A stretch of DNA of 64,000 nt from Verrucomicrobiaceae bacterium (GCA_028293825.1 JAQGNY010000010.1:320008-384007), one strand, 5' to 3'; positions 37,296 through 46,687 are shown, counted from the first letter of the stretch. Notes: generated by a model from the sequence alone, not told the origin. Numbers and translations are program-made.

Positions 37296-37688
37296 TTATT
37301 TTTTGGTTAAGTGCACTTTCCAGCTGTATTTTCTTTCCGTGAAAATGATCAATTTATTGCTGAAACTAATTTCCACAGGATGTTGGGGTTCACTGTCATC
37401 GAAAGAAAGGCCACTCGACAAAATTGACGAGCTCGGCAGGAGTAAAAAAGCAGCCTGTGGGGCCGGCGCTTGGTTCGGCTGCGGTGCAGGGTCCGGTTGG
37501 GGCAATTCGTTTGGTTGGCTGGGCGGTGTTTCCGGCGGCGAGGAGGGCGGTACTTCGTTTGGGCCTGGCTCGCCCGCCGCATTTTCAAAGCTGTCATCTC
37601 CGCAATAGCCACTACTCGCTAACGGATTAAGTTGCAGCATGTGAGGCAGCGATTTAGTTTTCATATCCACATTTTTTATATTAATCAT
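37296..37688 (-). CDS. Proline-rich hypothetical protein
   Basis: 130 residues. The middle (about 38-75) is a proline/glutamine/asparagine tract (PPSSPPETPPSQPNELPQP-like), flanked by ordinary sequence with SFSNKLIIFTERKYSW near the C-terminus. No signal peptide or known domain is recognised. It ends 18 bases upstream of the AsmA start on the same strand and could be co-transcribed with it. An in-frame ATG at 37664 is an alternative start. Confidence 0.5.
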   Translation of the reverse strand: MINIKNVDMKTKSLPHMLQLNPLASSGYCGDDSFENAAGEPGPNEVPPSSPPETPPSQPNELPQPDPAPQPNQAPAPQAAFLLLPSSSILSSGLSFDDSEPQHPVEISFSNKLIIFTERKYSWKVHLTKK

Positions 37689-37869
37689 GGCGTCACCGAT
37701 TTCGATTTATAGATAACATCTTTAAACAACATAAGTGTCATAAAGCAAAGCGCATACCATCGTATAAAAGCTCCAAAGTCGAGAATTGGCATGTTCGATG
37801 CCATGTAATTATTTGTTCCAGAAAAATTCTTTTTGCTGCTAAAAATTTTCAGCGTTGTGGAGAAATAAA

Positions 37870-38364
37870 ATGACTTCGAAAACACTCGATCTTAATGAGC
37901 TTTGGAAAAAAATCGGTCAGGTAAAAACCGGCATGTTTACAACAACGGATGGGTCTGGTCGACTTAACAGCCGACCCATGACGAGTCAGGAAGTGGACGT
38001 GGACGGGGTCCTGTGGTTTTTCTGTTCACTGCATTCGGAAATTGCGCACGAATTATCTGAGCGTCCTCAGGTTAATATCAGTTTCGCCGAGCCAAAGGAT
38101 GGTTTCTACGTATCGTTGGCTGGGCAAGCTACCTTGGTAAGAGACCGTGGGCTTTATGCAAGCTTGTGGAATCCACTCGTTAAGGCATGGTTTCCGCGCG
38201 GCTTGGATGATCCCGATTTAGTATTAATTCGATTCGATATCGAATCAGCCGAATATTGGGATGCCGATTCGAGTCGCATGGTGCAATTAATTAAAATGGC
38301 TAAGGCTGCAGTTATCGGTAAAAAGCCCGATGACATGGGCAAGCACGGCAACATAAAAATGTAA
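37870..38364 (+). CDS. General stress protein 26-type flavin/pyridoxamine oxidase family protein
   Basis: About 164 residues with the split-barrel FMN-binding fold: GMFTTTDGSGRLNSRPM, VDGVLWFFCSLHSE, SFAEPKDGFYVSLAG and the RFDIESAEYWD C-terminal strand. Family members (Bacillus YdaG/GSP26, pyridoxamine 5'-phosphate oxidase-like) bind FMN or F420, and many are sigma-B or stress controlled; the reaction is unknown. ATG 37870 is chosen with GGAG about 8 bases upstream; a TTG at 37855 opens the frame earlier. Confidence 0.87.
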   Translation: MTSKTLDLNELWKKIGQVKTGMFTTTDGSGRLNSRPMTSQEVDVDGVLWFFCSLHSEIAHELSERPQVNISFAEPKDGFYVSLAGQATLVRDRGLYASLWNPLVKAWFPRGLDDPDLVLIRFDIESAEYWDADSSRMVQLIKMAKAAVIGKKPDDMGKHGNIKM

Positions 38365-38515
38365 GAACTAAATATTTTTTTCGATTTGTTGTAATAAGCG
38401 CTGTTTATTACCGATCTCGTTTTTACTGAAGTAATTGTTGCCGGCCCTAAAGCGGCAGCTAGTAGATATTGCGAATAGCTAAATTAATAGGCTGATAACG
38501 AGCAATTAAAATAAT

Positions 38516-38550
38516 AAAAAAGGCTTCACTTAAAAGGTGAAGCCTTTTTT
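38516..38550. terminator. Bidirectional Rho-independent terminator
   Basis: A 14-bp perfect stem (AAAAAAGGCTTCAC with its complement) and a 7-base loop. A-run on one side and T-run on the other allow termination from both the GSP26-like gene (rightward) and the hydrolase gene (leftward). Confidence 0.9.
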
Positions 38551-38566
38551 ATTAGTGAAAAAGATA

Positions 38567-39427
38567 TTAACTAATTGTGAGCGGTCTCAATGAATTCGAT
38601 TGAGTATCGATGCCGTGCTGTTCGAGCCTTGATTTCGCCGCATTTTCACGCGCGCCGACGATCATTTCCGTCAGCCAGTTAATCAATAAAGCGGTATAAG
38701 CTTTCTGATCGCTTTTTTGCGAGAGCGCATGGTCAGCGCCCATTATTGTTCGTGAGGTTAAAGAGCGGGTATTTGCCAATGCAGCAACATAGTTTTCAAT
38801 AACGGGATGAGGCACTATAACGTCATTTTCTGACTCGACGATTAACGCGTCGCCTTTAAAATCGAAACACGCTTTTAATGCGACATTATCGGCTGGCGCT
38901 ATTTTTAGCTGCCGATAGCTTTTCAAGTCGGTGTCGGCATGCAATTGTCTTTTAGGTAGTTGCCAGCCCTCGTCTTTATAAAGTGCTGGAGCACGTAAAG
39001 CCAGCCAGCGTACTGGCCGCATCGAACTCAAGATCGAGGCTAAATACCCGCCATAACTGATGCCTACAACGGCTATTGCAGAAGGCTCAACATTAGGCTG
39101 TTTTACCAACCAATCGTAAGCCGATAATAAATCCTGCAGATTTTGTGCACGACTTACCGTCTGCGACCGTTCAGAGTCGAGATCATGCCCGCGTAAATCC
39201 ACAGTTAAACAAACGCAACCAAGCCCCGATGCTTCGCGCGCACGCGCTAAATCCTGCACCTGACTGCCGCCCCATCCATGCACGAATAACACGGTGGGTA
39301 AGGCGGTCGCCGGTGAAAGCAACGTGCCTGAAATGCGTTCTTCTTCAACCGGAATTTCCAGCTCATTCAGTAGAATATTCATAACAGTCGATTGTGCTGT
39401 ATTTTGTGAGGGCGCCGACGTTTTCAT
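38567..39427 (-). CDS. Alpha/beta hydrolase (dienelactone hydrolase/prolyl-oligopeptidase-like)
   Basis: About 286 residues. Nucleophile elbow GISYGGY with Ser, oxyanion region [11 protein letters not shown], acid [11 protein letters not shown] and His in MGADHALSQ complete the catalytic triad. No signal peptide. Start ATG 39427 has AAGGAG 4-9 bases upstream and is well supported. It overlaps the DUF3182 gene by 65 bases in another frame. Substrate unknown; in similar islands it accompanies DUF3182. Confidence 0.87.
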   Translation of the reverse strand: MKTSAPSQNTAQSTVMNILLNELEIPVEEERISGTLLSPATALPTVLFVHGWGGSQVQDLARAREASGLGCVCLTVDLRGHDLDSERSQTVSRAQNLQDLLSAYDWLVKQPNVEPSAIAVVGISYGGYLASILSSMRPVRWLALRAPALYKDEGWQLPKRQLHADTDLKSYRQLKIAPADNVALKACFDFKGDALIVESENDVIVPHPVIENYVAALANTRSLTSRTIMGADHALSQKSDQKAYTALLINWLTEMIVGARENAAKSRLEQHGIDTQSNSLRPLTIS

Positions 39428-40556
39428 CGACTCCTTGATAATAAATATGTGAGGAGTGTGCAGCTGGCAGAATATCGTAAACCTCACAACTTGAAGCTTT
39501 AACAGCGAGTAATTCAGGGTCCATTGAAAAGGCTTCTAGTGCGGCAATTTCTGCTGGGCTGGCACCGCCTATACGCCACGATTGCTCAAGTACACCCGAC
39601 TGCAATGTGCCGCATTCGTCCAACCCTTGCACGATGTCATAGTTACGCCGCGATGCGAGTAAACCGGAAAAATTTGCATTCGCGGCAGCGTCGTAACAAC
39701 AACCCTGATCAACGGCGAGACGAATAGCTGGAGGCAGCGGCATTCTTTTTAATGCTTCAAAATTGCCTCGTACGATATGCAATGTCGAACCGCCGTAAAC
39801 ATTTTCGCCCCGGTGATTACGGGTTAAGCCTTGCGTTCCGTAATAAGTAATACGTAAGCCCGCAACATAAACTTGACCTACGCTGTAGGTCACCACTTGA
39901 TCGAGATTTTGTTCAAGGGCTACGCCATAAAGTGCCAACTCTGCGCGATCAATGACATTGATAGCATCGAGCAATTGATCGATATCGGTCACAACGGTTT
40001 GGCCGCAGCCGCCAATGCCGAGTGCGGGTTTTACTCGGACTGCTGACTTTTTAAGTAATGCAACAGCGGCGCGCTGGGCATCTGCTATAGAAAATACTGT
40101 GTATCCACGCAAAACTGCCTTTGCCACGTTATTAGCAAAGCGCGGCGTCCACCCTGCGGGCGCTACCGCATCGGTATCGACTAATGGGTGAGTAATGCTC
40201 TTCGTTGCCATAAACGGGAGCTCGACAATACCGCCGAATAAATTTTCTTCGCTATGAATATTTAATTGTCGCGCTTGTGTGTGCAATAGCGTGTCAGCCG
40301 GTACAAAGTAAATATTGCTGCCTGCGTAATTGGCCTTTGCATTATACTCGCCAGCGAATTCGAAGCCCTTCAACGCAGCCAATTTTTCAGCCATGTGAGC
40401 ACGAGTTACATTTTCATGCGTTTTTTTAGATGATTGCGGCGGAGCAGGCGAATGCGCTTGTGGCGAGTGTTCTTCTTCGGTAAGAGCAACATTATTTGGG
40501 TAATGATTATTTGGATAAGTGACGACATATCCACGTTGTTTTGAAGCTTTATTCAT
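39363..40556 (-). CDS. DUF3182 family protein (ATP-grasp-like)
   Basis: About 397 residues, start ATG 40556 with AGAGG about 9 bases upstream; longer starts exist to 40610. DUF3182 signature segments: [28 protein letters not shown] (cited as GGIVELPF), [33 protein letters not shown] and [14 protein letters not shown]. The arrangement suggests an ATP-grasp-like fold. Function unknown. Known next to alpha/beta hydrolases and in RpoS-type stress loci of pseudomonads (from memory). Its 3' end overlaps the hydrolase gene. Confidence 0.82.
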   Translation of the reverse strand: MNKASKQRGYVVTYPNNHYPNNVALTEEEHSPQAHSPAPPQSSKKTHENVTRAHMAEKLAALKGFEFAGEYNAKANYAGSNIYFVPADTLLHTQARQLNIHSEENLFGGIVELPFMATKSITHPLVDTDAVAPAGWTPRFANNVAKAVLRGYTVFSIADAQRAAVALLKKSAVRVKPALGIGGCGQTVVTDIDQLLDAINVIDRAELALYGVALEQNLDQVVTYSVGQVYVAGLRITYYGTQGLTRNHRGENVYGGSTLHIVRGNFEALKRMPLPPAIRLAVDQGCCYDAAANANFSGLLASRRNYDIVQGLDECGTLQSGVLEQSWRIGGASPAEIAALEAFSMDPELLAVKASSCEVYDILPAAHSSHIYYQGVDENVGALTKYSTIDCYEYSTE

Positions 40557-40732
40557 TGCAAACATCCTCTGGGCCAATATCTCATTGAGCAAAGCACGTG
40601 CCGTTTGCAATCAAATTTATTTATCCCCGCTTGGCAAAAAATTTCGTTCGAATTTTGTCCTTAATTATTTAATTTCGGACCTCCTGGTTACGTGTTCCAG
40701 CTTTCTAATGTGAATGTGGCAGAAGCAATGTG

Positions 40733-40924
40733 TTAATCCCTGCCTTGCTTTTTTTCGCTTCGAATAAGCTCATTGGTGCGCTGATCAGGTAAGAAAAATA
40801 ATTCGCCGCAATCTCTGCAGCGATACTGCACCAGAGGTGAATTTTCGTAGATCACAAGGCCCTGACCGTTAACCTTGGAGGTATTACAGCGCGGGCAGTG
40901 AATTGCGGCGGCCTTCATAATCAT
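40733..40924 (-). CDS. Small zinc-ribbon protein
   Basis: 63 residues with two CxxC pairs: HCPRCNTSK and YRCRDCGELFF, so a single zinc ribbon. The C-terminal tail is charged. Its ATG overlaps the TGA of the upstream acidic-protein gene (ATGA at 40921-40924), showing translational coupling. Role unknown; zinc ribbons of this size bind nucleic acid or partner proteins. Confidence 0.75.
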   Translation of the reverse strand: MIMKAAAIHCPRCNTSKVNGQGLVIYENSPLVQYRCRDCGELFFLPDQRTNELIRSEKKQGRD

Positions 40925-41271
40925 TCCGGCGCATTCTGTTCATTTGCAAGTTCGGCTTCGTCTTTGCCGTTGCCACCGCCGATTTCATCCGCATCGACTA
41001 CGCGCAGTTTCTTGTCGGCAGGATTCGCTAATTGGTAGTCTTCATCGAGCAGTGTCTCAGGGCTTAAATCATCGGCGGTGATATCGTGGGTTGTTTCTCC
41101 TCCGGTAAATCCCGCTTCGCGCACTCGACGTGCTGAAATTTCCGTATCGATTTCGCCTTTTGCGAGACGTGGATCGCCAATACGGGGCGGTGGTATGTCG
41201 TCATCGTCAAAATCTAATTCACGGACGCTATCGTCTGCGGCGCGACCGCGATGATTGTTGATATCAGCCAT
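40921..41271 (-). CDS. Acidic hypothetical protein
   Basis: 116 residues, strongly acidic (ELDFDDDDIPPP near the N-terminus, LLDEDYQLAN later), with no membrane segment or signal peptide. A related class of short acidic proteins exists in proteobacteria without known function. A GGGAG site lies about 8 bases before the ATG. It is coupled to the zinc-ribbon gene that follows by the four-base ATGA overlap. Confidence 0.75.
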   Translation of the reverse strand: MADINNHRGRAADDSVRELDFDDDDIPPPRIGDPRLAKGEIDTEISARRVREAGFTGGETTHDITADDLSPETLLDEDYQLANPADKKLRVVDADEIGGGNGKDEAELANEQNAPE

Positions 41272-41336
41272 TTTCTTTCTCCCGTTAATTTAAACGTAGT
41301 TCTGCCTCTTTCTTTCTTCTGTATTCACTCGACGGT

Positions 41337-41654
41337 TTACCGTTTTAGAATTTGCCGAAATTTACTTCCCGCATTCTTCAATTTATGGAATTGCGCAGGG
41401 CGCTCAGCGCTGCGATTCCTTAAATGCTCATCTGCTTCATTTGTAGAGGGCTTCAATGAAAGTTTTGACTCTTGTGTCCCTGTTTTTTCAACAGATTTTT
41501 GCTGCAACCACTGCTCAGGCAGAACCGCTCTTTTTAAGCGCTGTTTTAAAGCGGAGTTCTGAGCCGGCAAACTCGATGCTTGATTAGCATTCTTTAAAGA
41601 ACTTTCCTCGCGCTGGCGAGATCGTTGTGTATGGGTACGTGATCGCGTTGTCAT
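41337..41654 (-). CDS. Basic hypothetical protein
   Basis: 105 residues, rich in Arg, Lys, Ser and Gln (SRTHTQRSRQREES at the N-terminus), probably disordered. No known domain. GAGGAG lies 8 bases upstream of the ATG, the main reason to accept it. It stands upstream of the acidic/zinc-ribbon pair on the same strand. Confidence 0.55.
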   Translation of the reverse strand: MTTRSRTHTQRSRQREESSLKNANQASSLPAQNSALKQRLKRAVLPEQWLQQKSVEKTGTQESKLSLKPSTNEADEHLRNRSAERPAQFHKLKNAGSKFRQILKR

Positions 41655-42272
41655 TACGGCTTCTCCTCTGAAAACGCATTTGTTGTTTTACTAGCTCCTC
41701 CTCTGCAGGTTTTTTCGGATTGTTGAATACTTTTTAATGGAAAGCGTTGTACTGGAAAGAGTATGCAAGGCTCGCGCCTCATTGATGTGGGCCGACCTAG
41801 CGTTAAAAACCCTCTAATAGAATGCCGGGTGATATGCGAGCCACCGACCGACACAAACAATTTGTCGCTGTAGAGTTTACAAGTCACTTGTAACTAAGCC
41901 GTGTAGACAGCAAAAAAATCAGTCTAGGAGCTTGGTTTCCGCGTTTGCTTAAGAAAATACGGATCTCAAACTATTGGTGGATTTTTGCTTATTTTAAATT
42001 TTTTAGCACCCTATAGAACCATATTGAAAATATCTTGATCTATTCGCGTCAAAGAATTTTATGTAACGAAATCAGCACCTAAGTTATCAGTAAATGTTTT
42101 TTGATAATTCTAATAATGGCGATATTCACCACTTCAGTTTGCCTTTCGTAGGGCGAGTTTCTAAGGCATTTTTCCTGTTTTAACTTCGCGAGCGCAGACG
42201 TTGGTTACTTTTTTGCTTAGAGGCATTACACAGAAATAATTTGTTGCGAAATCTAAGAGTTGGAGAGTTGAG
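41655..42272. other. Intergenic region of about 0.6 kb
   Basis: No gene I can support. A 77-codon frame (41654-41887, leftward) overlaps it but has no recognisable product. The region should contain promoters for the leftward basic-protein gene and the rightward YqjD-like operon. Confidence 0.5.
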
Positions 42273-42683
42273 ATGAGTATTTCGAAAGCGGATATCGATG
42301 CTGTGGAAACTAAAGCAGAAAATTTAATCGACGACACTAGTGAAGCAGCAGAGCGCGGCGTAAACAAAGCAAAAAAAGAAGCTAAGAGTGCTGTTGATGC
42401 CGCAGCTGAAAAACTCGACAAAGTTGCCGCTTCAGCACGAGGCGGTGTTTCTGAGACTGAACATCACGCTTCTGAATTTGCTAACGCGGCAATTGCCGCT
42501 GGCGTTAAGTGGGCACAGCAGCGCAGTGAGCAAACTTTAGCTTTATCGGAGGAATCCCTGCAGCGCGCGGTACGTTATGTGAAAGATCGTCCACTGCAAT
42601 CCGTGTTAATTGCGGCGTCGGCGGGCGCATTGCTGGTTCTTCTAACCGGTGCAGCGCGTCAGCGCAGCCGCGATTATTTGTGA
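42273..42683 (+). CDS. YqjD/ElaB-like (DUF883) membrane-anchored protein
   Basis: 136 residues. A long Ala/Lys/Glu-rich amphipathic helix (about 10-85) is followed by KDRPLQSVLIAASAGALLVLL, the C-terminal DUF883 membrane anchor (cited as QSVLIAASAGALLVLL). YqjD-type proteins tie ribosomes to the inner membrane in stationary phase in E. coli. GGAG lies about 10 bases before the ATG. It opens a three-gene run with the YqjE-like gene and the next protein. Confidence 0.82.
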   Translation: MSISKADIDAVETKAENLIDDTSEAAERGVNKAKKEAKSAVDAAAEKLDKVAASARGGVSETEHHASEFANAAIAAGVKWAQQRSEQTLALSEESLQRAVRYVKDRPLQSVLIAASAGALLVLLTGAARQRSRDYL

Positions 42684-42763
42684 ACAGCATTGCCTCGCAA
42701 TGTCGCTGAGATTCAAATGGATTGGATCGCGCAGCAAAGCAGCTAGTTTTGGAGAGGGCGGCG

Positions 42764-43141
42764 ATGGTCGAAAAATTGATGCAACTGGCTATCGCCAGTC
42801 CAGGCATTGTTGCCGAACATCTCGATGCATATGGTGAATTGATAGCTCGTGATTTAACTGTTTTACGCAAGTATTGGTCAGCCCGCGTACTGCGGTTAGT
42901 TGTAGTCACGATATGTTTATTTTTAGCCCTGATATTCGGCGGCACCGCAGTGATGTTATGGGCTGCAACGGATTCTTCGAATTGGGTGTTATGGGCTGTT
43001 CCTTTAATTCCAGCATTGCTGGCAGTAGGGATTTTATTGTGGCCGCCAATGGACAAGGAATTAAATAAAAATTCTTTTGAGTTTAAATCGGTAAAGCAGC
43101 AGATAGAAGCCGACCTAAGACTGTTTGAAGAGATTTTGTGA
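42764..43141 (+). CDS. YqjE-like/holin superfamily III membrane protein
   Basis: About 125 residues from ATG 42764 (GAGAGG upstream); a TTG at 42722 opens the frame earlier. Two membrane helices (LVVVTICLFLALIFGGTAVML cited as TICLFLALIFGGTAVML, and WVLWAVPLIPALLAVGILLW cited as WAVPLIPALLAVGILL) separate short charged ends. Such proteins are placed in a holin superfamily but occur beside YqjD as ordinary membrane partners. Not evidence of a prophage. Confidence 0.78.
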   Translation: MVEKLMQLAIASPGIVAEHLDAYGELIARDLTVLRKYWSARVLRLVVVTICLFLALIFGGTAVMLWAATDSSNWVLWAVPLIPALLAVGILLWPPMDKELNKNSFEFKSVKQQIEADLRLFEEIL

Positions 43142-43142
43142 A

Positions 43143-43745
43143 ATGCACGAGCCTGATGCAACAGCTAGCAGCGAAGCAACGGTTAAAAAATCGATGCCGG
43201 GTGCAGCTGGAAATCTAACACCCGAGCAAAGACTGCAGCAATCACGGCAGCGTCTGCGCGATTTGTTAGGAGTGCACGAGGCGGCTGTTGATTCTTCTGA
43301 ATATGCAAACGCATCAGCGCGTCGAAAAAGGCAACAGAAAGATTCAAAAAATACGCCGCACACAGCGCGCAGCACCGCAGTGCAGCTCAGCGGTGTGTTG
43401 GTACGCGATTGGTGGCATCGGCATCCGTGGCGCTCGACCTTACGTGGCGCTACGAAAGTAGCAGGGCAATTGAGTAGTGATGCTGCTGAATATCATCCGA
43501 TGCGTTTGGTTGCCGGGGCGGCCGCAGCGGGAGCGGTAATAGCGTGGGTTAAACCCTGGCGCTTGTTATCCCACCGAACTTTAGTAAGGGGCGCAATTGT
43601 TGGCGCGGGCGCTGGCGTAAAAGCTGGTGGCGGTTTAAATGCGAGCTCTTTGGTTAATTCAATTGTGCAGGTAGTTGCCGATAACTTAGATCGTGCGGAG
43701 CACCGCAAGCACAACGAAAAACCCGTGTTTGACACGCAAAAATAG
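43143..43745 (+). CDS. Hypothetical protein of the YqjD/YqjE-like operon
   Basis: About 200 residues. A charged N-terminal half (RLQQSRQRLRDLLGV) is followed by hydrophobic stretches VAGAAAAGAVIAWV and GAIVGAGAGVKAGGG, perhaps one or two membrane hairpins. It starts 2 bases after the YqjE-like stop, so it is co-translated. The third-gene position equals YqjK-like genes in other bacteria, but no clear similarity is seen. Confidence 0.68.
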   Translation: MHEPDATASSEATVKKSMPGAAGNLTPEQRLQQSRQRLRDLLGVHEAAVDSSEYANASARRKRQQKDSKNTPHTARSTAVQLSGVLVRDWWHRHPWRSTLRGATKVAGQLSSDAAEYHPMRLVAGAAAAGAVIAWVKPWRLLSHRTLVRGAIVGAGAGVKAGGGLNASSLVNSIVQVVADNLDRAEHRKHNEKPVFDTQK

Positions 43746-43785
43746 AATCCCAGTAAACAGTGAATGCATGCAGTGGAGTGTGAGT

Positions 43786-44772
43786 ATGCGCAGTGTAGAT
43801 CTGACGTTAAATCTGTTGCTCGTGTCGCCCTTAATGGCAGGTTTTGTTTATGCCGAGGACAGCAAAGGCGCGCTGACGGTAGGTCTCGATAACGATTTAT
43901 TCGGCGGTGGGACTGACGAGCACTACACCCATGGCACAGAAATCACTTACGTCAGCGACACATTGCAGCCCGAGTGGCTAAAAGGATTTGCGTCAGGATT
44001 GGCGCTGTATGACGAAGGCGATGAATTGCGAATTGGTTTTTCGTTAGGTCAGCAAATGTTTACGCCAGCCGACGTTTCGCGCCGCGATCTGATTGTTAAT
44101 GACAGGCCATATGCGGGCTGGCTCTACGCGAGTGTCGGCATGTTTACCGATTCAAAAGCAGGGCGCTTTCGCAGTATTAATCAACTCGAATTAATTATTG
44201 GCGAGGTCGGGCCGAATTCTTACGCCGAAGATACGCAAAAATTAATTCATCGAATTACCGACTCAAAACAGCCCAAGGGCTGGGACAACCAATTACATAA
44301 TGAAATTACGGCAGATCTGCAATACCAGCATGAATGGATATTGCCACTTGTTGAAAATTACATTGATGTCGTCCCGCGCGTTGCCGCCAGTTTAGGGACA
44401 TCGCAACGTAATGTCGGTGCCGGCTTGACGTTTCGCTTTGGCGACGGCCTGAGTGCGGATGTAGGGCCTCCGTTAATTCGACCGAGTGCTGCAGGTTCGC
44501 ACTATTTCAAATCCGACCAATCTTTTTATTGGTATTTATTTGCCGGCGCGCAGGGTCGTTACGTTGCGCACAATATTTTTCTCGATGGCAACACCGATGG
44601 CGATAGCCATAGCGTTGATAAAAAGGAGTGGGTTGGTGAGGTTCAGGGCGGTTTAGTAATGGGGTGGCAAGACTGGCGCTTCACGTTGACTGAAATCTAC
44701 AGATCACGTGAATTTGACGGTCAAGACGACCCCGACGAGTTTGGGTCAATCGCGGTTTCTTACCGCTTTTGA
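43786..44772 (+). CDS. Lipid A 3'-O-deacylase LpxR-like outer-membrane protein
   Basis: About 328 residues. Signal peptide (LNLLLVSPLMAGFVYA) then an LpxR-type beta-barrel. The N-terminal catalytic stretch LDNDLFGGGTDEHYTHG matches the Asn-Asp plus Tyr/Thr pattern of LpxR. NDRPYAGWLYASVG and the YRSREFDG end are typical. It would remove 3'-acyl chains from lipid A in the outer membrane. ATG 43786 is chosen (GGAG upstream, signal peptide begins here); longer in-frame starts at 43693 and 43768 are less likely. Confidence 0.85.
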   Translation: MRSVDLTLNLLLVSPLMAGFVYAEDSKGALTVGLDNDLFGGGTDEHYTHGTEITYVSDTLQPEWLKGFASGLALYDEGDELRIGFSLGQQMFTPADVSRRDLIVNDRPYAGWLYASVGMFTDSKAGRFRSINQLELIIGEVGPNSYAEDTQKLIHRITDSKQPKGWDNQLHNEITADLQYQHEWILPLVENYIDVVPRVAASLGTSQRNVGAGLTFRFGDGLSADVGPPLIRPSAAGSHYFKSDQSFYWYLFAGAQGRYVAHNIFLDGNTDGDSHSVDKKEWVGEVQGGLVMGWQDWRFTLTEIYRSREFDGQDDPDEFGSIAVSYRF

Positions 44773-44798
44773 ATATGAGTAAAAATAGGAGAACTATC

Positions 44799-45173
44799 AT
44801 GCAACAAAAAAAATCAATAGGTGCAGCTGCACTAATTCTAAGCGTTGGACTTGTATTGACTGCATGTTCCAGCACGCCGATTCCTACCGCTGAAATCGCA
44901 GTCTCGAAAACAGCCGTGGCTAGTGCAGTAAGCGCAGGTGGTGGCGAGTTCGCACCGCTCGAATTAAAACTTGCACAAGACAAAGTCGATCAAGCAGATA
45001 AGGCGGTTGATCGGAAGGATTACAAAGAAGCACGCCGTCTCTCGCAGGAAGCTGCTGTCGATGCGAAGTTAGCCGAATCGAAAGCGCTGGCCGGAAAAAC
45101 AGAGAAATCTGTGAAAGAGACGCAAGAAGCGCAACAGGCGCTTAAAGAAGAAATGCAACGTCAAACTCCTTAA
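44799..45173 (+). CDS. DUF4398 lipoprotein
   Basis: About 124 residues. Signal peptide with lipobox LTAC (Cys about 23), then an Ala/Lys-rich helical DUF4398 domain (KLAQDKVDQADKAVDRKDYKEA cited as KLAQDKVDQADKAVD). Probably outer-membrane anchored. ATG 44799 with AGGAG 7 bases upstream is preferred over TTG 44769. Directly upstream of an OmpA-type gene with the same helical module. Confidence 0.85.
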   Translation: MQQKKSIGAAALILSVGLVLTACSSTPIPTAEIAVSKTAVASAVSAGGGEFAPLELKLAQDKVDQADKAVDRKDYKEARRLSQEAAVDAKLAESKALAGKTEKSVKETQEAQQALKEEMQRQTP

Positions 45174-45201
45174 TTCCTGAATAATATTCGAGGTGCTCAT
45201 C

Positions 45202-46017
45202 ATGATCACACGTATGCTTTTTAAAACTTGTGTGCTGGTTACAACCCTGGCGACTGGCGGTCTGTTTATGACAGCCTGCAGTTCAATTCCAAAAAATGAT
45301 TCACGGTTAGACGCCGCTCATAACAACTTCAATCTGTTGCAGGCAAAAGCAAATGCCGGTACTGCGGCGCCGGTTGAATTAGGCGATGCACAAAATGCAT
45401 TGGCACAAGCCGACACGGCGTTGAAAGAACGTAAAGATGCGGCTGATATAAACAATAAAATCTATCTTGCACAACAACGTGTGGCGATCGCAGAGCAGGC
45501 TTACAACCGCAAAATGGCTGAGCAGTCGTTGACGCAGTTAAACGATGACAGAGACAAGCTGCGTCTAGCCGCTCGCACCGCTGAAGCAGAACGCGCTAAA
45601 GCTCAGTTAGCCGAGTTAAAAGAACTGCAGGCAAAAACGACTGATCGCGGCATAGTTATGACGCTAGGCGACGTGTTGTTCGATGTAGGCAAATCGACAT
45701 TGAAATCGGGTGGCACGCGTGTAGTCGATAAATTGGCTGGTTTTCTTAGCGCAAATCCACAGCGCAAAGTCGCTATCGAAGGTTTCACTGATAGCACCGG
45801 TAGCGATGAGTTAAATCAGACTTTGTCGGAGAACCGCGCTGAAGCTGTGAAGGCAGTCTTGGTCGGTGCCGGCATCAGCCCTGATCGAATTGTTACGCGC
45901 GGCTATGGTAAATCCTTTCCAGTGGCAGGCAATGAAGCTGCTGCGGGTCGCCAGTTAAACCGTCGTGTAGAGATCGTGTTATCCGATGAAAACGGCAATA
46001 TTGCGCCGCGTGGCTAA
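45202..46017 (+). CDS. OmpA-family lipoprotein with DUF4398-like N-terminus
   Basis: About 271 residues. Signal peptide with lipobox FMTAC, a coiled Ala/Gln-rich helix region (about 30-150) like the preceding DUF4398 protein, then a C-terminal OmpA peptidoglycan-binding domain: VLFDVGKSTLKSGG, IEGFTDSTGSDELN, LSENRAEAVKAVL and RGYGKSFPVAGN, ending NRRVEIVL. It would link the outer membrane to peptidoglycan. Start ATG 45202 with GAGGTGC upstream. Confidence 0.9.
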   Translation: MITRMLFKTCVLVTTLATGGLFMTACSSIPKNDSRLDAAHNNFNLLQAKANAGTAAPVELGDAQNALAQADTALKERKDAADINNKIYLAQQRVAIAEQAYNRKMAEQSLTQLNDDRDKLRLAARTAEAERAKAQLAELKELQAKTTDRGIVMTLGDVLFDVGKSTLKSGGTRVVDKLAGFLSANPQRKVAIEGFTDSTGSDELNQTLSENRAEAVKAVLVGAGISPDRIVTRGYGKSFPVAGNEAAAGRQLNRRVEIVLSDENGNIAPRG

Positions 46018-46050
46018 GTCTGAAAAAGATCGGGTTAAGGAGTAAATAAC

Positions 46051-46218
46051 ATGTTGAAGTGGGCAATTATTTTTGCAGTTATATCGGTAATTGCTGGGAT
46101 ATTTGGTTTTACGGGCATTGCCTCTGGCGCCGCCGGTATTGCCAAGTTCCTCTTCTTTATCTTTGTTGTGTTGTTTGTCTTGGTAATCGCTGGCGTTTTA
46201 ATAGGATTTTCCTTTTAG
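46051..46218 (+). CDS. DUF1328 (YtjA-like) small membrane protein
   Basis: 55 residues, two hydrophobic helices: [17 protein letters not shown] and [21 protein letters not shown], cited in parts ([14 protein letters not shown]). The pattern MLKWAIIF... with [15 protein letters not shown] is the DUF1328/YtjA signature. AAGGAG stands 9 bases before the ATG. Small stress-associated membrane proteins of this type are common in RpoS-type regulons. Too short for many gene finders. Confidence 0.85.
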   Translation: MLKWAIIFAVISVIAGIFGFTGIASGAAGIAKFLFFIFVVLFVLVIAGVLIGFSF

Positions 46219-46335
46219 CGCCAGTTGCTAGCAGCAATCGATAAGGCGAAAAGAATTATTGTTGATGGCAGCAGTACAGATATTTTGATAAACATTTTCT
46301 AAAATTATTTTTAATATAAACGTGAGGAAACTAAA

Positions 46336-46659
46336 ATGAAAAATACACAGAAACTTTTAGTAGCAGTAATGACCGCAGGCGCACTCACATTTGGTGCGCT
46401 GGGTGGTTGCGCGGTACATCGCGATCAATCGACAGCCGGAGAGTACATCGACGACGCAGCTATCACTACCAAAGTGAAAGCACGCTTTGTCGAGAACTCT
46501 GCTGTAGATAGCTCATCTATCACCGTAGAGACATTGAAAGGCACTGTGTTGTTGTCTGGCTTTGCGAAGAGCTCGGAAGAAAAATCAACAGCAGAGAAGC
46601 TGGCCAAGGGCGTAAAAGGCGTGGTCTCGGTTAAAAATGATTTATTAGTAAGACCGTAA
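46336..46659 (+). CDS. BON-domain lipoprotein (OsmY-like)
   Basis: 107 residues. Signal peptide with lipobox ALGGC, then a BON domain (YIDDAAITTKVKARFVEN, VETLKGTVLLSGFAKS, VKGVVSVKNDLLV). OsmY-type proteins protect the envelope under osmotic stress. GAGGAA lies just upstream of the ATG. Followed by an unusual hairpin at 46688. Confidence 0.9.
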   Translation: MKNTQKLLVAVMTAGALTFGALGGCAVHRDQSTAGEYIDDAAITTKVKARFVENSAVDSSSITVETLKGTVLLSGFAKSSEEKSTAEKLAKGVKGVVSVKNDLLVRP

Positions 46660-46687
46660 TTGATTAATTAATCTTTAATACTTACGA

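Noticed and set aside
41654..41887. A 77-codon leftward frame
   Set aside because: No recognisable product, and it only touches the start of the better-supported basic-protein gene, whose GAGGAG site fits the next frame.
42764..43141. Prophage holin
   Set aside because: The holin-superfamily match is a YqjE-type membrane protein beside a YqjD-like gene; no lysin, portal, terminase or integrase genes are near.
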